Origin: Moorena producens 3L
Lineage (GTDB): Bacteria; Cyanobacteriota; Cyanobacteriia; Cyanobacteriales; Coleofasciculaceae
Direction of reading: 5' to 3'
NCBI RefSeq assembly: GCF_000211815.1
Contig: NZ_GL890923.1
Location: 1 to 44,429 of the forward strand
DNA: 44,429 bases
Shown here: positions 17,183 to 26,265 of the stretch, piece by piece
Position numbering within the stretch: position 1 is the stretch's first letter
Layout of the letters: each line of letters starts with the position of its first letter
Position numbers and translations under genes: made by a program
Notes under the pieces: generated by a model
What the model saw: the letters and a program-made list of their open reading frames with translations, nothing else
Database searches by the model: none
Told to the model about the DNA's origin: nothing

Positions 17183-17478
17183 GGTTCTAAAATACTAATC
17201 ATCTTTCCCCTTTTGTCAACCCCACCACCTGAATGCTTACAAATAATTTAGATATAACTCGTTGCACACAAATGTAACCAGTAAGGACAATTTAAAAATC
17301 CCTGAAACCACTTTCAGCAAAGGATTTCGTGATTTTTAGCAGGGAGAACTTCAGTCAGAAGCGATCACACCATCATCTTTCCCAGATTACCAAAAAGCGA
17401 TCTCATCTCAACTTCTCTATACCTCCAAGATAGATCGCCCTTCTAACTCCCTATAACCAAAATAAAAACAGTAATTTT
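17183..17478. other. AT-rich spacer between transposase remnant and helicase
   Basis: Contains a solo GAATGCTTACA end of the GTAAGCATTC repeat family (~17231) and degenerate GCGATC motifs. No gene or strong hairpin was seen. Confidence 0.5.
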
Positions 17479-19767
17479 TTATTTATCAGAGAGTAAATCA
17501 TCAATATCTTTATTATTGCTAAGTAACCATTTGAGAAGTTTTTTGCGTTGGTCTAATGGTAAATCTTCTGGATTGACATCTGCTCTATCTTTTAACAATT
17601 GCACAAGAGATTTTTGTGCTTTGTGTGTACGTTTTCTCCTACGCTGATTTTCATAAGTTTCAAGATTACGTTGAATTTTATTCATGTCGGGAACAATGAA
17701 TTTAACACGACCAATTTCTTCTAAAATACCTTGTATTTCTCTAAATAATAACTTACTTTCTTCTCCAACACCTGTAATAGTTAACCAACCTTTAGTTCTT
17801 GTCATTGCAGTAAAAGCAATATTTCGTTGTTTGACAATATCACTTGATTTTGCAATATTTTCAAAACCGTAAACATATACAACAGATGCTTCATTGCCTT
17901 TAGCACGAAAAACACTTGTTATAGTTACACATCCCTGTGAACGAAATATATCAGCAGAAGTATCAGTTCCTATTCTGACAGATTGTATTTTTTTATTTTC
18001 TAAACCTTTATACAAATACTCATATTCTTGTTCTGCAATTTTTTTTCTACTATCTAAGGCAATAATTGCAATTTCATCAGGTTTTAATTCTTCTTCTTTA
18101 ATATTTTTTTCGATGTCGTTGATTATCCATTTAAGTTCTTGCTGTCTATTCTCAAAATTTTGATATTGTATCAAATTATGATACCCTACTAATTCTTCCA
18201 GTAAATGAGGAGAATTAGACTTAGGGCGATAAAGAGTAATTTCTTGACCTGTAATTAATTCATTACTATTTACCTGTTCCACTTCATATCCTATATCTTG
18301 CCATCCACCCACTGTATTAATAAATTGAACTGCACCTCCTCTTCGTCTTAAACCTAAACCGAAAGCATGAGCAGCAATTAAAACAGGTCTAGGATTTCTA
18401 TAACAATGATATAAAATCATATCTTTTTCAATCTCCCCTGGATAAACTCCATCGAGACTAACCAGTGGATTACCATCAATATCTTTTCCAAAAAGACTCT
18501 CAGCGGTTGGAATGTCTAATTCTTCAAGACTTTGAACCTCATCATATCCCCAAATTATTCTTTTGGGTTGTTTCAGTAACTCATAACATAGTCGGAAATA
18601 ATTTTCACCAAAATCTTGAGCTTCATCAATAAGAATTGCATCAAAAATTTCTGGAATTTCGTTTTCATGCTCTAATAATTCGCCACAGCATCCATTAAAA
18701 GCAAATCTTCCACTAGATGTACCAAAGTAGCTTTTAGCGTTCTTAAAGTTTCTAAAATCGGTATTTACTATAGCTGTAACTTGCTGATATAGCCCAGATT
18801 GTTCTGACCCTCCCCATGCGTGAAGTATATGAATTTTATCCCAATTTGGTTGTTCTAATTCTCCTCTTGAAAATTCTTGAACAAAACGAGTGATATAATT
18901 AATAATTTGTTCGTATAGAGAGCGAGAATAAAATGTATAAACAATTGACCAATCGGGATTTTGAACGTGCATATATGCAGCTTTTTGAGCTAAAACCACT
19001 GTTTTACCTGTCCCAGCAAGCCCTCTAATTCTTTGAGGTCCAGCAGGAGTCTGAACGGCAACTTTATGTTGTTGACTATCAAAAGTTTTTATTTTTTCCT
19101 CAACTTTTCTTAGAAAAGCAGCTTTACTGTCTTGCTTTTTAGTAGGTCTGCGTTTTTTAGATTGAATTCCTTGTGAACCTGTAATTACTGCTATAGCAGT
19201 TTTCCATTCCTCAGAATCTTCTTGAAAAGGATATTTTTGTTTAATCGGTGAATTAATAATTCTTTGATATAGTTGCTCATCTTCTAAATCTCCTGAAAAT
19301 ATTAATTCCCATTTAGGTGCAGATAAATGATCTTGAAATCGCTTTTTCCATAGTGGTTCACTTACATATGGTAAAGCAACAAAAGCCTTACCAGCTATTT
19401 TGCAATTTCCTTGTTCATTTCTTAAAAATCCATGCTTAAACTGCTTTAATCTGTCAAGAATAGCCCACATATGCTTTTCAGCTTGGTCATAGGGTTCTAT
19501 TTCGTCTTTGTACCAATCTTGCATATACCAAGTATGCCCTTCAATAGCCTCAATATTTTCTAAATAGCATCCTTTTACTTCTATGATAATTAATCCCCAT
19601 TCAGGATGAATAATAATAATATCCGGTTCTAAACGAAGACCACTATATCTAGTAATGGGATAACGATGCCAACAGTAACCGGGTTGTTCATTGAATTGTC
19701 GTTTTATCGCATTCCAAACATTTTTTTCAGCTTCACTATCAAAGTTTTTTGTTGAAATAAATTCCAT
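17479..19767 (-). CDS. NERD-domain nuclease fused to SF1 (UvrD-like) helicase
   Basis: A 762-residue protein. The N-terminal NERD domain has the PD-(D/E)xK pattern (Asp49 in LEPDIIIIHPEWGLI, Glu63 and Lys65 in IIEVKG). The helicase begins ~230: Walker A GLAGTGKT at 249-256, Walker B ILIDEAQDF at 378-386, motif V/VI-like TSVFRAKGNEASVVYVYG and IAFTAMTRTKGWL near 620-665. The C-terminal ~80 residues are basic (RRRKRTHKAQK). NERD-SF1 fusions are predicted to cut and unwind DNA, and some helicase-nuclease singletons act in phage defence. Here it is alone, AT-rich compared with its neighbours, and flanked by direct repeats of the adjacent gene's 3' end, suggesting acquired cargo. A role in repair is the alternative. 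Confidence 0.88.
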   Translation of the reverse strand: MEFISTKNFDSEAEKNVWNAIKRQFNEQPGYCWHRYPITRYSGLRLEPDIIIIHPEWGLIIIEVKGCYLENIEAIEGHTWYMQDWYKDEIEPYDQAEKHMWAILDRLKQFKHGFLRNEQGNCKIAGKAFVALPYVSEPLWKKRFQDHLSAPKWELIFSGDLEDEQLYQRIINSPIKQKYPFQEDSEEWKTAIAVITGSQGIQSKKRRPTKKQDSKAAFLRKVEEKIKTFDSQQHKVAVQTPAGPQRIRGLAGTGKTVVLAQKAAYMHVQNPDWSIVYTFYSRSLYEQIINYITRFVQEFSRGELEQPNWDKIHILHAWGGSEQSGLYQQVTAIVNTDFRNFKNAKSYFGTSSGRFAFNGCCGELLEHENEIPEIFDAILIDEAQDFGENYFRLCYELLKQPKRIIWGYDEVQSLEELDIPTAESLFGKDIDGNPLVSLDGVYPGEIEKDMILYHCYRNPRPVLIAAHAFGLGLRRRGGAVQFINTVGGWQDIGYEVEQVNSNELITGQEITLYRPKSNSPHLLEELVGYHNLIQYQNFENRQQELKWIINDIEKNIKEEELKPDEIAIIALDSRKKIAEQEYEYLYKGLENKKIQSVRIGTDTSADIFRSQGCVTITSVFRAKGNEASVVYVYGFENIAKSSDIVKQRNIAFTAMTRTKGWLTITGVGEESKLLFREIQGILEEIGRVKFIVPDMNKIQRNLETYENQRRRKRTHKAQKSLVQLLKDRADVNPEDLPLDQRKKLLKWLLSNNKDIDDLLSDK

Positions 19768-19950
19768 AAATATATTGGCTTTATAATGTGTGATTTTATA
19801 ATTTGTTACAGTTTGATTTTTTTTATTCAGGTAATTAAAATAAAACTGAATAATTGAGGTATTTATTAATGCCGAATCCGTTGTTCAAGACCTCCGATTG
19901 TGGTGGAAATTACTAAAAAAAATCAAGCTACAAGGTGATAGCTTTTGCTG

Positions 19951-22080
19951 TCACAACAACTTATCCGGTGTAATTGGTAAATCACGGATACGTTTACCTG
20001 TAGCATGGTAAATAGCATTAGCGATCGCAGCCGATACTCCTGTAATCCCAATTTCACCCAAACCCCGTACCCCTGCGGGATTAAAGTTATAGTCAGGTTC
20101 CCCCACAAATGTCACCTGAATCCGGGGAATATCTGCATGACTGGGATAATGATAGGTGGCCAGGTCGTAAACCACAGGATAGCCAATATTGGGGTCAAAA
20201 TCACAGGCTTCCATCAAGGCGTGTCCAATACCCATAATTACGGCACCTCGTATCTGAGACGCTGCAGTTTTGGCATTCATTACTCGCCCAATATTCATCA
20301 CAGACACCCAACGGTTGACGCGCAAGCGGGCAATGTCTTCATCTACGCTGACTTCACAAAAATGTGCCCCCCAGGATTGGAATGCCCATTTCTTCCCCTC
20401 TTCACCGGCTGCAGAAGAGGCTGTCGCTTCAAAAGCAGCTTGTCCCGACTGATGCAGGGTGGCAAAGGCTTCTTGGGCTGTTTTCGCTTTAGCTGTCTGT
20501 AAAACCTCTTCACAAGCCCTCATGACTGCTGGTACAAGGGTTGCTGTCATTTGGGAACCACCCGCCATCCCACCATTTGGCAGTAAGGAGTCTCCCATCT
20601 CCACCCGTACCTGTTCTACGGCTAGCCCCAATACCTCGGCTGCTGTACCTGCAACAATGGTATATGCACCAGTACCCATGTCATTAGCACTAGTGAGGAT
20701 ATGGGCAGTACCATCGGCTAACAACCGCACTGTGACTGTGGCTGAACTCCGTAAAGCGGGGAAGGTTGATGCCGCCATGCCCCAACCAATCAGCTTACCA
20801 TCACGGGTGAGGGAACGCACCTGTTTTGGTCTATCTTGCCACCCAAATTGTTCCGCACCCAGCCGCAAACATTCCCCGAAATCCTTGGCAGAGAAAGGTA
20901 AACCCTGGCGCTGGTGTTCCTTAGTTTCATTTTTTAACCGCAGTTCCACTGGGTCGATTTTTAACTCCCATGCCAATTCATCCATGGCTGATTCTAGTGC
21001 CCATAACCCCGGATTTTCCCCTGGGGCACGCATGAATGTGGGTGTCCCAACGTTCATCACCGCCAATTCCTGACGGTTTCGCAGATTGGGTGCAGCATAC
21101 ATAGCTGGTGTAATGCCTGTACAAGGTTCAGTAAAAATCTCAACTGGTGAGGTACAGGATTTAACCCCATGGTCGATCGCCATCAAGCTACCATCAGCAT
21201 TTGCCCCTAAACGAATCGTTTGTTCTGTTTCAGACCGGTGTCCGGCGTTGGCGGTCATTTGCCGACGGCTGAGAACAACTTTCAGGGGACGTTGCAGTTG
21301 ACGGGCAGCTGCTGCACCAATAATGGCATGGGGCCAAGGGAAGGCTTTAGAACCAAAACCCCCACCAATAAAAGGTGTGATAATACGGACTTTTTCCGGG
21401 GTAAGTCCAAACAGGTCTGCATAGGTACGCTGACTACCGATTACCCACTGGGATGGTTCGTAGACAGTCAGGGTGTCTGGATCTTGCCAGTGAGCAATGA
21501 TAGCATGGGGTTCCATCGGTGCGTGTAGTTCGCTGGAAGTTGTGTAAGTAGCTGTAATCTCGGCTCCTACACCTGCCATAGCACTGGCAAAGTCCGCAGC
21601 AGCAAAATTCCCCTTCTCAAACGTCATCTGTTGCCCAAACATGGGTGGAGCTTCGTTAAAGGTAGCTTTGCTGGTTTCTACAATTGGTTCTTGGGTGACG
21701 TATTCTACCTTAACTAAATGGGCAGCGTGACGTGCCCGTTCAAAGGTATCTGCTACTACCAAACCAATAATCTGTCCTGCGTAGTAAATTTGGTCATCTG
21801 ATAAGGGTAGTCGTGCCTCGTAGATTTTTGAGGTGAAAAAATCGTTAGCTGGTTTAGATACGGTCGGCGGGTTTTTATGAGTGAAAACTGCAATTACCCC
21901 TGGTGCTGTTGCTGCTGCTTGGGTATCAATACTTGTAATCTGCCCATGAGCAATATTAGCAGTCACCAGATAACCATGAACTAAACCGGGAATTTGATGT
22001 TCAGCAGCGTAGGTTGCTGTCCCTGTGACCTTTGCTCGTCCATCCTTGCGGTTAATATTAGTACCAGTTACTTGATTCAT
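19951..22080 (-). CDS. Molybdenum hydroxylase large (MoCo-binding) subunit, PaoC/YagR-like
   Basis: A 709-residue subunit of a xanthine-dehydrogenase-family enzyme. The N-terminal domain GRAKVTGTATYAAEHQIPGLVHG is followed by the MoCo-binding domains with GGGFGSK, APGENPG and GGSQMTAT; the catalytic Glu is in RGLGEIG near residue 680. Length and subunit plan match E. coli PaoC (aldehyde oxidoreductase). It binds MCD and hydroxylates carbon next to N or oxidises aldehydes; the substrate is unknown. Its ATG overlaps the preceding stop (ATGA), with a strong AAGGAGGAGGAG ribosome site. It is last in a four-gene operon. The final 24 codons are duplicated at 15728. Confidence 0.93.
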   Translation of the reverse strand: MNQVTGTNINRKDGRAKVTGTATYAAEHQIPGLVHGYLVTANIAHGQITSIDTQAAATAPGVIAVFTHKNPPTVSKPANDFFTSKIYEARLPLSDDQIYYAGQIIGLVVADTFERARHAAHLVKVEYVTQEPIVETSKATFNEAPPMFGQQMTFEKGNFAAADFASAMAGVGAEITATYTTSSELHAPMEPHAIIAHWQDPDTLTVYEPSQWVIGSQRTYADLFGLTPEKVRIITPFIGGGFGSKAFPWPHAIIGAAAARQLQRPLKVVLSRRQMTANAGHRSETEQTIRLGANADGSLMAIDHGVKSCTSPVEIFTEPCTGITPAMYAAPNLRNRQELAVMNVGTPTFMRAPGENPGLWALESAMDELAWELKIDPVELRLKNETKEHQRQGLPFSAKDFGECLRLGAEQFGWQDRPKQVRSLTRDGKLIGWGMAASTFPALRSSATVTVRLLADGTAHILTSANDMGTGAYTIVAGTAAEVLGLAVEQVRVEMGDSLLPNGGMAGGSQMTATLVPAVMRACEEVLQTAKAKTAQEAFATLHQSGQAAFEATASSAAGEEGKKWAFQSWGAHFCEVSVDEDIARLRVNRWVSVMNIGRVMNAKTAASQIRGAVIMGIGHALMEACDFDPNIGYPVVYDLATYHYPSHADIPRIQVTFVGEPDYNFNPAGVRGLGEIGITGVSAAIANAIYHATGKRIRDLPITPDKLL

Positions 22081-23072
22081 GCTACTCCTCCTCCTTGAGC
22101 AGAAACCATGAGGGCGCGACGAATCACCCGTTTTGCCAGTTCGACTTTATAACCGTTGTGAGTTAAAGGTTTGGCTAAGTTCAAGGCAATTTCTGCAGCC
22201 TCGGTCAATGTTGCTACATCCGCAGACTTACCAATCAAAAACTCTTCTGCTGCTGTTGCTCGCCAAGGCTTGTGTGCTACCCCACCCATTGCCAAGCGTG
22301 CAGCTTGGATTTGCTCCCCTTGCAAGTTTACCGCCGCCGCCACAGAAATTAAAGCAAAGGAATAGGAAGCGCGATCGCGTATTTTCAAATAAACCCCAGA
22401 TTTCCCAAAGGATAAGCTGGGCAGAATCACAGCCGTAATTAACTCCCCTGGTTCTAAATTGGTGTCTTGCTCGGGTGTATTTCCTGGTAGACGGTGGAAA
22501 TCTGTAAAAGGTATCTGCCTTTGCCCTTGGGGACTTGCTACTTCCACCACCGCATCCAATGCAGCTAGGGCAACACACATATCTGACGGGTGGACTGCTA
22601 CACACTGCTCGCTGGCCCCAAGGATGGCATGAGTACGGTTAATTCCCGTGATTGCGGGGCAGCCTGTCCCTGGTTGCCGTTTATTACAAGCAAAGGCGGT
22701 ATCGTAATAATATGGACAACGGGTACGTTGCAGCAGGTTTCCCCCCACTGTAGCCATGTTGCGAATTTGCTGAGATGCGCCAGAGAGAATTGCCCTAGCT
22801 AACATGGGATAGTTGCGGCGAATATCACTATTGTCTGCCACTGCGGTATTACTAACTAGCGCTCCCAGACGCAGACTACCATCAGCCATCGGTTCAATGT
22901 TCTGCATCTGTAACCGAGAGATATCAATCAGTTGCGATGGCTGATCTAAGAATACTTTGAGACGGTCAACTAAATTCGTTCCACCAGCGATAAACATGGA
23001 GTTTTGGTCAGCAACTGCCTGGTTTACCGCATCTAACCAGGATGTGGCACGGGTATAGGTGAAGTTATTCAT
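22077..23072 (-). CDS. Molybdenum hydroxylase FAD subunit with extra [4Fe-4S] cysteines, PaoB/YagS-like
   Basis: A 331-residue FAD-binding subunit. FIAGGTNLVDRLK (27-39) and ATVGGNLLQRTRCPYYYD are the FAD-binding segments. Cys119, Cys129, Cys138 and Cys157 (RCPYYYD, CNKRQPGTGCPA, EQC) reproduce the insertion that binds a [4Fe-4S] cluster in PaoB-type subunits and is absent from ordinary xanthine dehydrogenases. It passes electrons from the [2Fe-2S] subunit to its acceptor. Middle subunit gene, 5 bases from the iron-sulfur gene and overlapping the large-subunit gene by 4. Confidence 0.92.
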   Translation of the reverse strand: MNNFTYTRATSWLDAVNQAVADQNSMFIAGGTNLVDRLKVFLDQPSQLIDISRLQMQNIEPMADGSLRLGALVSNTAVADNSDIRRNYPMLARAILSGASQQIRNMATVGGNLLQRTRCPYYYDTAFACNKRQPGTGCPAITGINRTHAILGASEQCVAVHPSDMCVALAALDAVVEVASPQGQRQIPFTDFHRLPGNTPEQDTNLEPGELITAVILPSLSFGKSGVYLKIRDRASYSFALISVAAAVNLQGEQIQAARLAMGGVAHKPWRATAAEEFLIGKSADVATLTEAAEIALNLAKPLTHNGYKVELAKRVIRRALMVSAQGGGVA

Positions 23073-23077
23073 GATGC

Positions 23078-23638
23078 TTAGTTATTTCCAGATTCACTAA
23101 CCATAACCACTGCCACAGGAGAGGGTGGTTTTTGTCCAATTACCTGCTGTACGGCTGCCACAATACCATTGTAAGCACTGCATCGGCAGAGATTCCCACT
23201 CAGTCGTTCCTTAATTTCCGCCTCGGAGAGTTCAGCTAGTTGTGGAGGACTATGCAAATCTGGTGTCACCGCGCTAACACAACCCCGTTTAACTTCCTCC
23301 AAAAGAGCCACAGAAGCGCAAATTTGCCCTGGGGTACAATAGCCGCATTGGAAGCCATCATTGTCAATAAATGCCTGCTGCACCGGATTGAGAGTATCCC
23401 CTGTTGCCAAGCCTTCAATCGTAACAATCTCCTTACCTTCTTGCATGGCTGCCAAAGCGAGACAGGAATAAACTCGCTGACCATCAATTAAAACAGTGCA
23501 AGCTCCACATTGTCCATGATCGCACCCCTTTTTACTCCCGACTAATCCCAAATATTCACGCAGAGCATCTAGGAGTGTTAGACGGGGTTCAATGGTGAGG
23601 ATGTGCTGTTCACCATTAATGGTAAGAGTCACATTCAT
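23078..23638 (-). CDS. Molybdenum hydroxylase [2Fe-2S] subunit, PaoA/YagT-like
   Basis: A 186-residue protein with two [2Fe-2S] clusters. The plant-ferredoxin-like cluster uses Cys39, Cys44, Cys47 and Cys59 (GCDHGQCGACTVL); the alpha-helical cluster uses Cys98, Cys101, Cys151 and Cys153 (QCGYCTPGQ, GNLCRCSAY). Unlike E. coli PaoA, it starts directly at the ferredoxin fold (MNVTLTINGE) with no twin-arginine signal, so the enzyme is probably cytoplasmic. Its ATG overlaps the stop of the Rieske gene (ATGA), showing translational coupling between the oxygenase and the hydroxylase. Confidence 0.93.
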   Translation of the reverse strand: MNVTLTINGEQHILTIEPRLTLLDALREYLGLVGSKKGCDHGQCGACTVLIDGQRVYSCLALAAMQEGKEIVTIEGLATGDTLNPVQQAFIDNDGFQCGYCTPGQICASVALLEEVKRGCVSAVTPDLHSPPQLAELSEAEIKERLSGNLCRCSAYNGIVAAVQQVIGQKPPSPVAVVMVSESGNN

Positions 23639-25071
23639 CTAGGCTTCGCCTCCTTGTAAACTTTCTCTGGCCAATTACGGGGTGGAATTTCCCTTCCTTT
23701 GTAAAATTGCCGCTCCAACTTACCCAAAGCCAACCAAACTCCCCCACTCATTAAAACAGCTACAGTCAAAATAATAACAGTAACAATAGATACCTGAGGG
23801 TGAATAAATACCAGTAACGGAAGCAATACCCAAACCAGTGCAGTCCCTACAGCTAATCCCAGCCTTAACCGTTGCAAGTTCCCTAAAGCCCCACGACAAC
23901 TCGCGCATTTTTGCGTGTGGGAATGATACCTTTCTAAGAGAACTTCCTTAGGTAGTGATGGTGGTAGAGTTTTTCCTGGAAATGGGTCGATACTATAATG
24001 ATTAACCCAAAAACGCAACTGGAATACAAATAGGTCGGCTTTAGTTGGCAAATAAAACGCTTTATTAAAATTACCACTACCCCCTTGTTGTTCGATATAT
24101 CTTTCTTGGTAATGCAAGAAAATCTGATCATCTTCCAAAACATTATTTTGCCCAATATGGGAATACCAGCGAGGAGTTAGTTTCAGAAATAACCTTGGTA
24201 ATTTGGAGGAAAACTTAAAAGGAAAGCGGGCAAATAGCCGACACTCTCCCTTGCGAATGGGAGTCGCGTACACAACTGTTAGTGTCCTGCCAAACTGCTT
24301 GGAGGTGAGGTCATGCCACATCAGTCCAGGAGCAATAAAGGTAGTATCCTGTCGTCCTAGGGTTCCTTTACGGGGACCTTCTGCCCAAACCCCTTTAAAT
24401 CCGCACTTCCCGGATTCTACAACCTCCAATTCCACAGGAGATACATTAGCGCGGTTACCGACACTGCGGTGGTGGGTGTAAGGAATATGACTGGGATCGA
24501 GTACATTTTCCATCAATGTTAGGGCATCATAAGGCAAATCCCGAAACGTATTCAAGCAAACCCAACCGTCCGGGTCTTCTTCTAAGGCATCAACAATAGG
24601 AACCTTAGTTTTAGCCGCATTCTCAGCAAGTCCCGGATAAACAAATAACAATCCTTGAGCAATTTTAGTCGGTAGTGAATTGACACAGGCACGTTGGGAA
24701 ATTTCAGCCTTTCCCCTTTCTTTTTGCTGTGGAATGACCTCACACTGGCCTGTTCCGGAAAAAGCCCAGCCATGATAGGGACATTCTAGCCGTCCATCCT
24801 GATTAATTCTACCTTCAGACAGTGGAGCCAAACGGTGTGGACATTGATCGACAAACGCTCGCCACATCTGTTCATGCTTGTCCCACCAGAGGACAATATC
24901 CTGCTCTAACAAAGTGAAGCGAGTGGGCTGGGATTTGTCTAAATCTTCGACGTAAAAAACAGGATACCAAACTTCTTCCCAGTCAAAAAAATCTGAATTA
25001 TAGCCACCTAATCCCAGTTTTTTCACTGCCTTATTTTGAGAGGTTACGGACTGTAAAACGCTGCTAGACAT
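23635..25071 (-). CDS. Rieske non-heme iron oxygenase, PaO/TIC55-like, with C-terminal membrane anchor
   Basis: A 478-residue protein. The Rieske cluster is CPH (Cys77, His79) and CPYH (Cys97, His100). The mononuclear iron site is in NVLDPSHIPYTHH (His195, His200) with an acidic ligand near 313-314. Two hydrophobic segments (~404-424, 427-449) anchor the C-terminus, preceded by a CASC motif (Cys389, Cys392) like the CxxC of the pheophorbide a oxygenase / TIC55 / PTC52 group. Those enzymes act on chlorophyll derivatives and related rings; the substrate here is unproven. It is the first gene of the operon with the molybdenum hydroxylase, which has no ferredoxin reductase of its own for the oxygenase. 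Confidence 0.9.
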   Translation of the reverse strand: MSSSVLQSVTSQNKAVKKLGLGGYNSDFFDWEEVWYPVFYVEDLDKSQPTRFTLLEQDIVLWWDKHEQMWRAFVDQCPHRLAPLSEGRINQDGRLECPYHGWAFSGTGQCEVIPQQKERGKAEISQRACVNSLPTKIAQGLLFVYPGLAENAAKTKVPIVDALEEDPDGWVCLNTFRDLPYDALTLMENVLDPSHIPYTHHRSVGNRANVSPVELEVVESGKCGFKGVWAEGPRKGTLGRQDTTFIAPGLMWHDLTSKQFGRTLTVVYATPIRKGECRLFARFPFKFSSKLPRLFLKLTPRWYSHIGQNNVLEDDQIFLHYQERYIEQQGGSGNFNKAFYLPTKADLFVFQLRFWVNHYSIDPFPGKTLPPSLPKEVLLERYHSHTQKCASCRGALGNLQRLRLGLAVGTALVWVLLPLLVFIHPQVSIVTVIILTVAVLMSGGVWLALGKLERQFYKGREIPPRNWPEKVYKEAKPR

Positions 25072-25207
25072 AGTAGGATTATTTTGTAAATTATTGGATT
25101 ATTAATCAGAATAAATGTAACAAAATTTAAAAAAATAGTCAATAAAAAATTAACAATATAGGATGATATAAAGTAGCATCATCAGGACAGCTAAAATTTT
25201 CAATGAT
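25072..25207. promoter_or_regulatory. AT-rich divergent intergenic region
   Basis: 136 bases between the Rieske-Mo-hydroxylase operon (minus) and the PAP/fibrillin gene (plus). It must contain both start regions. A TATAAAGTAG-type -10 candidate lies about 35 bases before the plus-strand gene. No confident operator was seen. Confidence 0.45.
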
Positions 25208-25960
25208 ATGGTAGTCGTAGATTCAGAAAAACGTACATCAGCTAAAACAGCCTTGCGTCAAGTGCTTGCCGCTTGTGGTGGAAATACTAAGCATGAAGCC
25301 GTAATTGCTGCAATTAATCATTTATCTCAACTCAATCCCACAACAGCACCAACACGTCATGGGGAACTCCTGGATCATGAATGGTTGTTAATTAGCACAC
25401 CTAATTTTCCCGGAGGAGAGCAACTGGCAGAGGGTCAGTATGCTTACACTCTCGGTCGTCTTGCGTTTAATATGTTTCAACCCACAGGATTAAAACTGGT
25501 GATTGACCGAGTTCTCCAACCTGTATTTTTGTTGGGAGATGGTCAACAGCGTAGTCATGATATCGTTGTGGAATTTACGACCGTTGATGAGTCTATGGCT
25601 CAAATCAAGGGAATTGTACGCAACCAAGGCGTTTGTTATCCCGTTAGTGATTGGGTGTTACAAGTACAATTTACAGGAGCTATTTTAGCCCCCCATCCAT
25701 CAACAAATCTAAAAGATTGGCAAGCAATTTTTGGTGATCAATGCCCATCTTCACAGAAAAGTTGGACAGAAAAATTGATGTCTGGTTTTTTGAAGTTGAT
25801 GTTCGGTTTAGTACCCCCCCAAGAGATGAACCCAGATACTGGAGAATTAGCATTTACCATGAAGCGATCGCCCAAAGGTCGTCTACAAATTCTCTATCTG
25901 GATGAGGAACTCAGAATAACTCGTGGGGAAAAGGGTACAGTTTTAGTCTGTGAAATTTAG
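25208..25960 (+). CDS. PAP/fibrillin family (plastid-lipid-associated) protein
   Basis: A 250-residue protein. The C-terminal LQILYLDEELRITRGEKG is the characteristic PAP/fibrillin ending, and LGRLAFNMFQPTGLKLVIDR with internal beta strands fits its lipocalin-like barrel. Fibrillins in cyanobacteria and plastids bind lipophilic pigments or quinones at thylakoids and plastoglobules. It is divergent from the PaO-like Rieske gene, so a shared link with tetrapyrrole or lipophilic substrates is tempting but unproven. It has no signal peptide. Confidence 0.85.
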   Translation: MVVVDSEKRTSAKTALRQVLAACGGNTKHEAVIAAINHLSQLNPTTAPTRHGELLDHEWLLISTPNFPGGEQLAEGQYAYTLGRLAFNMFQPTGLKLVIDRVLQPVFLLGDGQQRSHDIVVEFTTVDESMAQIKGIVRNQGVCYPVSDWVLQVQFTGAILAPHPSTNLKDWQAIFGDQCPSSQKSWTEKLMSGFLKLMFGLVPPQEMNPDTGELAFTMKRSPKGRLQILYLDEELRITRGEKGTVLVCEI

Positions 25961-25974
25961 TCTGTGAAATCCAC

Positions 25975-26021
25975 AGGTGCGACCCCTCGCGAATTTAATT
26001 CTTAATGGGTGAAGCGCACCT
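25975..26021 (+). repeat. 47-bp dispersed palindromic repeat, copy 3
   Basis: AGGTGCG/CGCACCT ends around CGCGAATTTAATTCTTAATG. It lies 14 bases past the PAP/fibrillin stop codon. Same orientation as the other copies. Confidence 0.85.
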
Positions 26022-26091
26022 ACTAATTTTAAAAGCCATACAGCAATGGAAAATGGGGTTTATCAGACTCGCGTTTTGCCTCAAAAAAGTA

Positions 26092-26119
26092 AGATGCACC
26101 CGATTTGTTGGGAGCATCT
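26092..26119 (-). terminator. Hairpin downstream of ndhD, likely terminator
   Basis: AGATGCACCC (26092-26101) and GGGAGCATCT (26110-26119) pair with one mismatch. On the minus strand the stem is followed by TACTTTTTTG, as expected for an intrinsic terminator of ndhD. The rest of 25961-26265 shows nothing else beyond repeat copy 3. Confidence 0.55.
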
Positions 26120-26265
26120 CATTTTGGCAAATATATCGTTTTATTTTTGCTGTAGAATCACCATGATATAGCTATTTGCGGTATGTTTCTTCCAAAGTTA
26201 GATGCTCCTACTTGGTTTGGGGCGTTCTTTTTGTTTAACTCCCGCTAATCGCAAACAGGAACTAA

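Noticed and set aside
20005..21528. Several long plus-strand open frames inside the molybdenum hydroxylase large-subunit gene
   Set aside because: Antisense shadows of a clearly coding minus-strand gene with diagnostic motifs; no start signals of their own.
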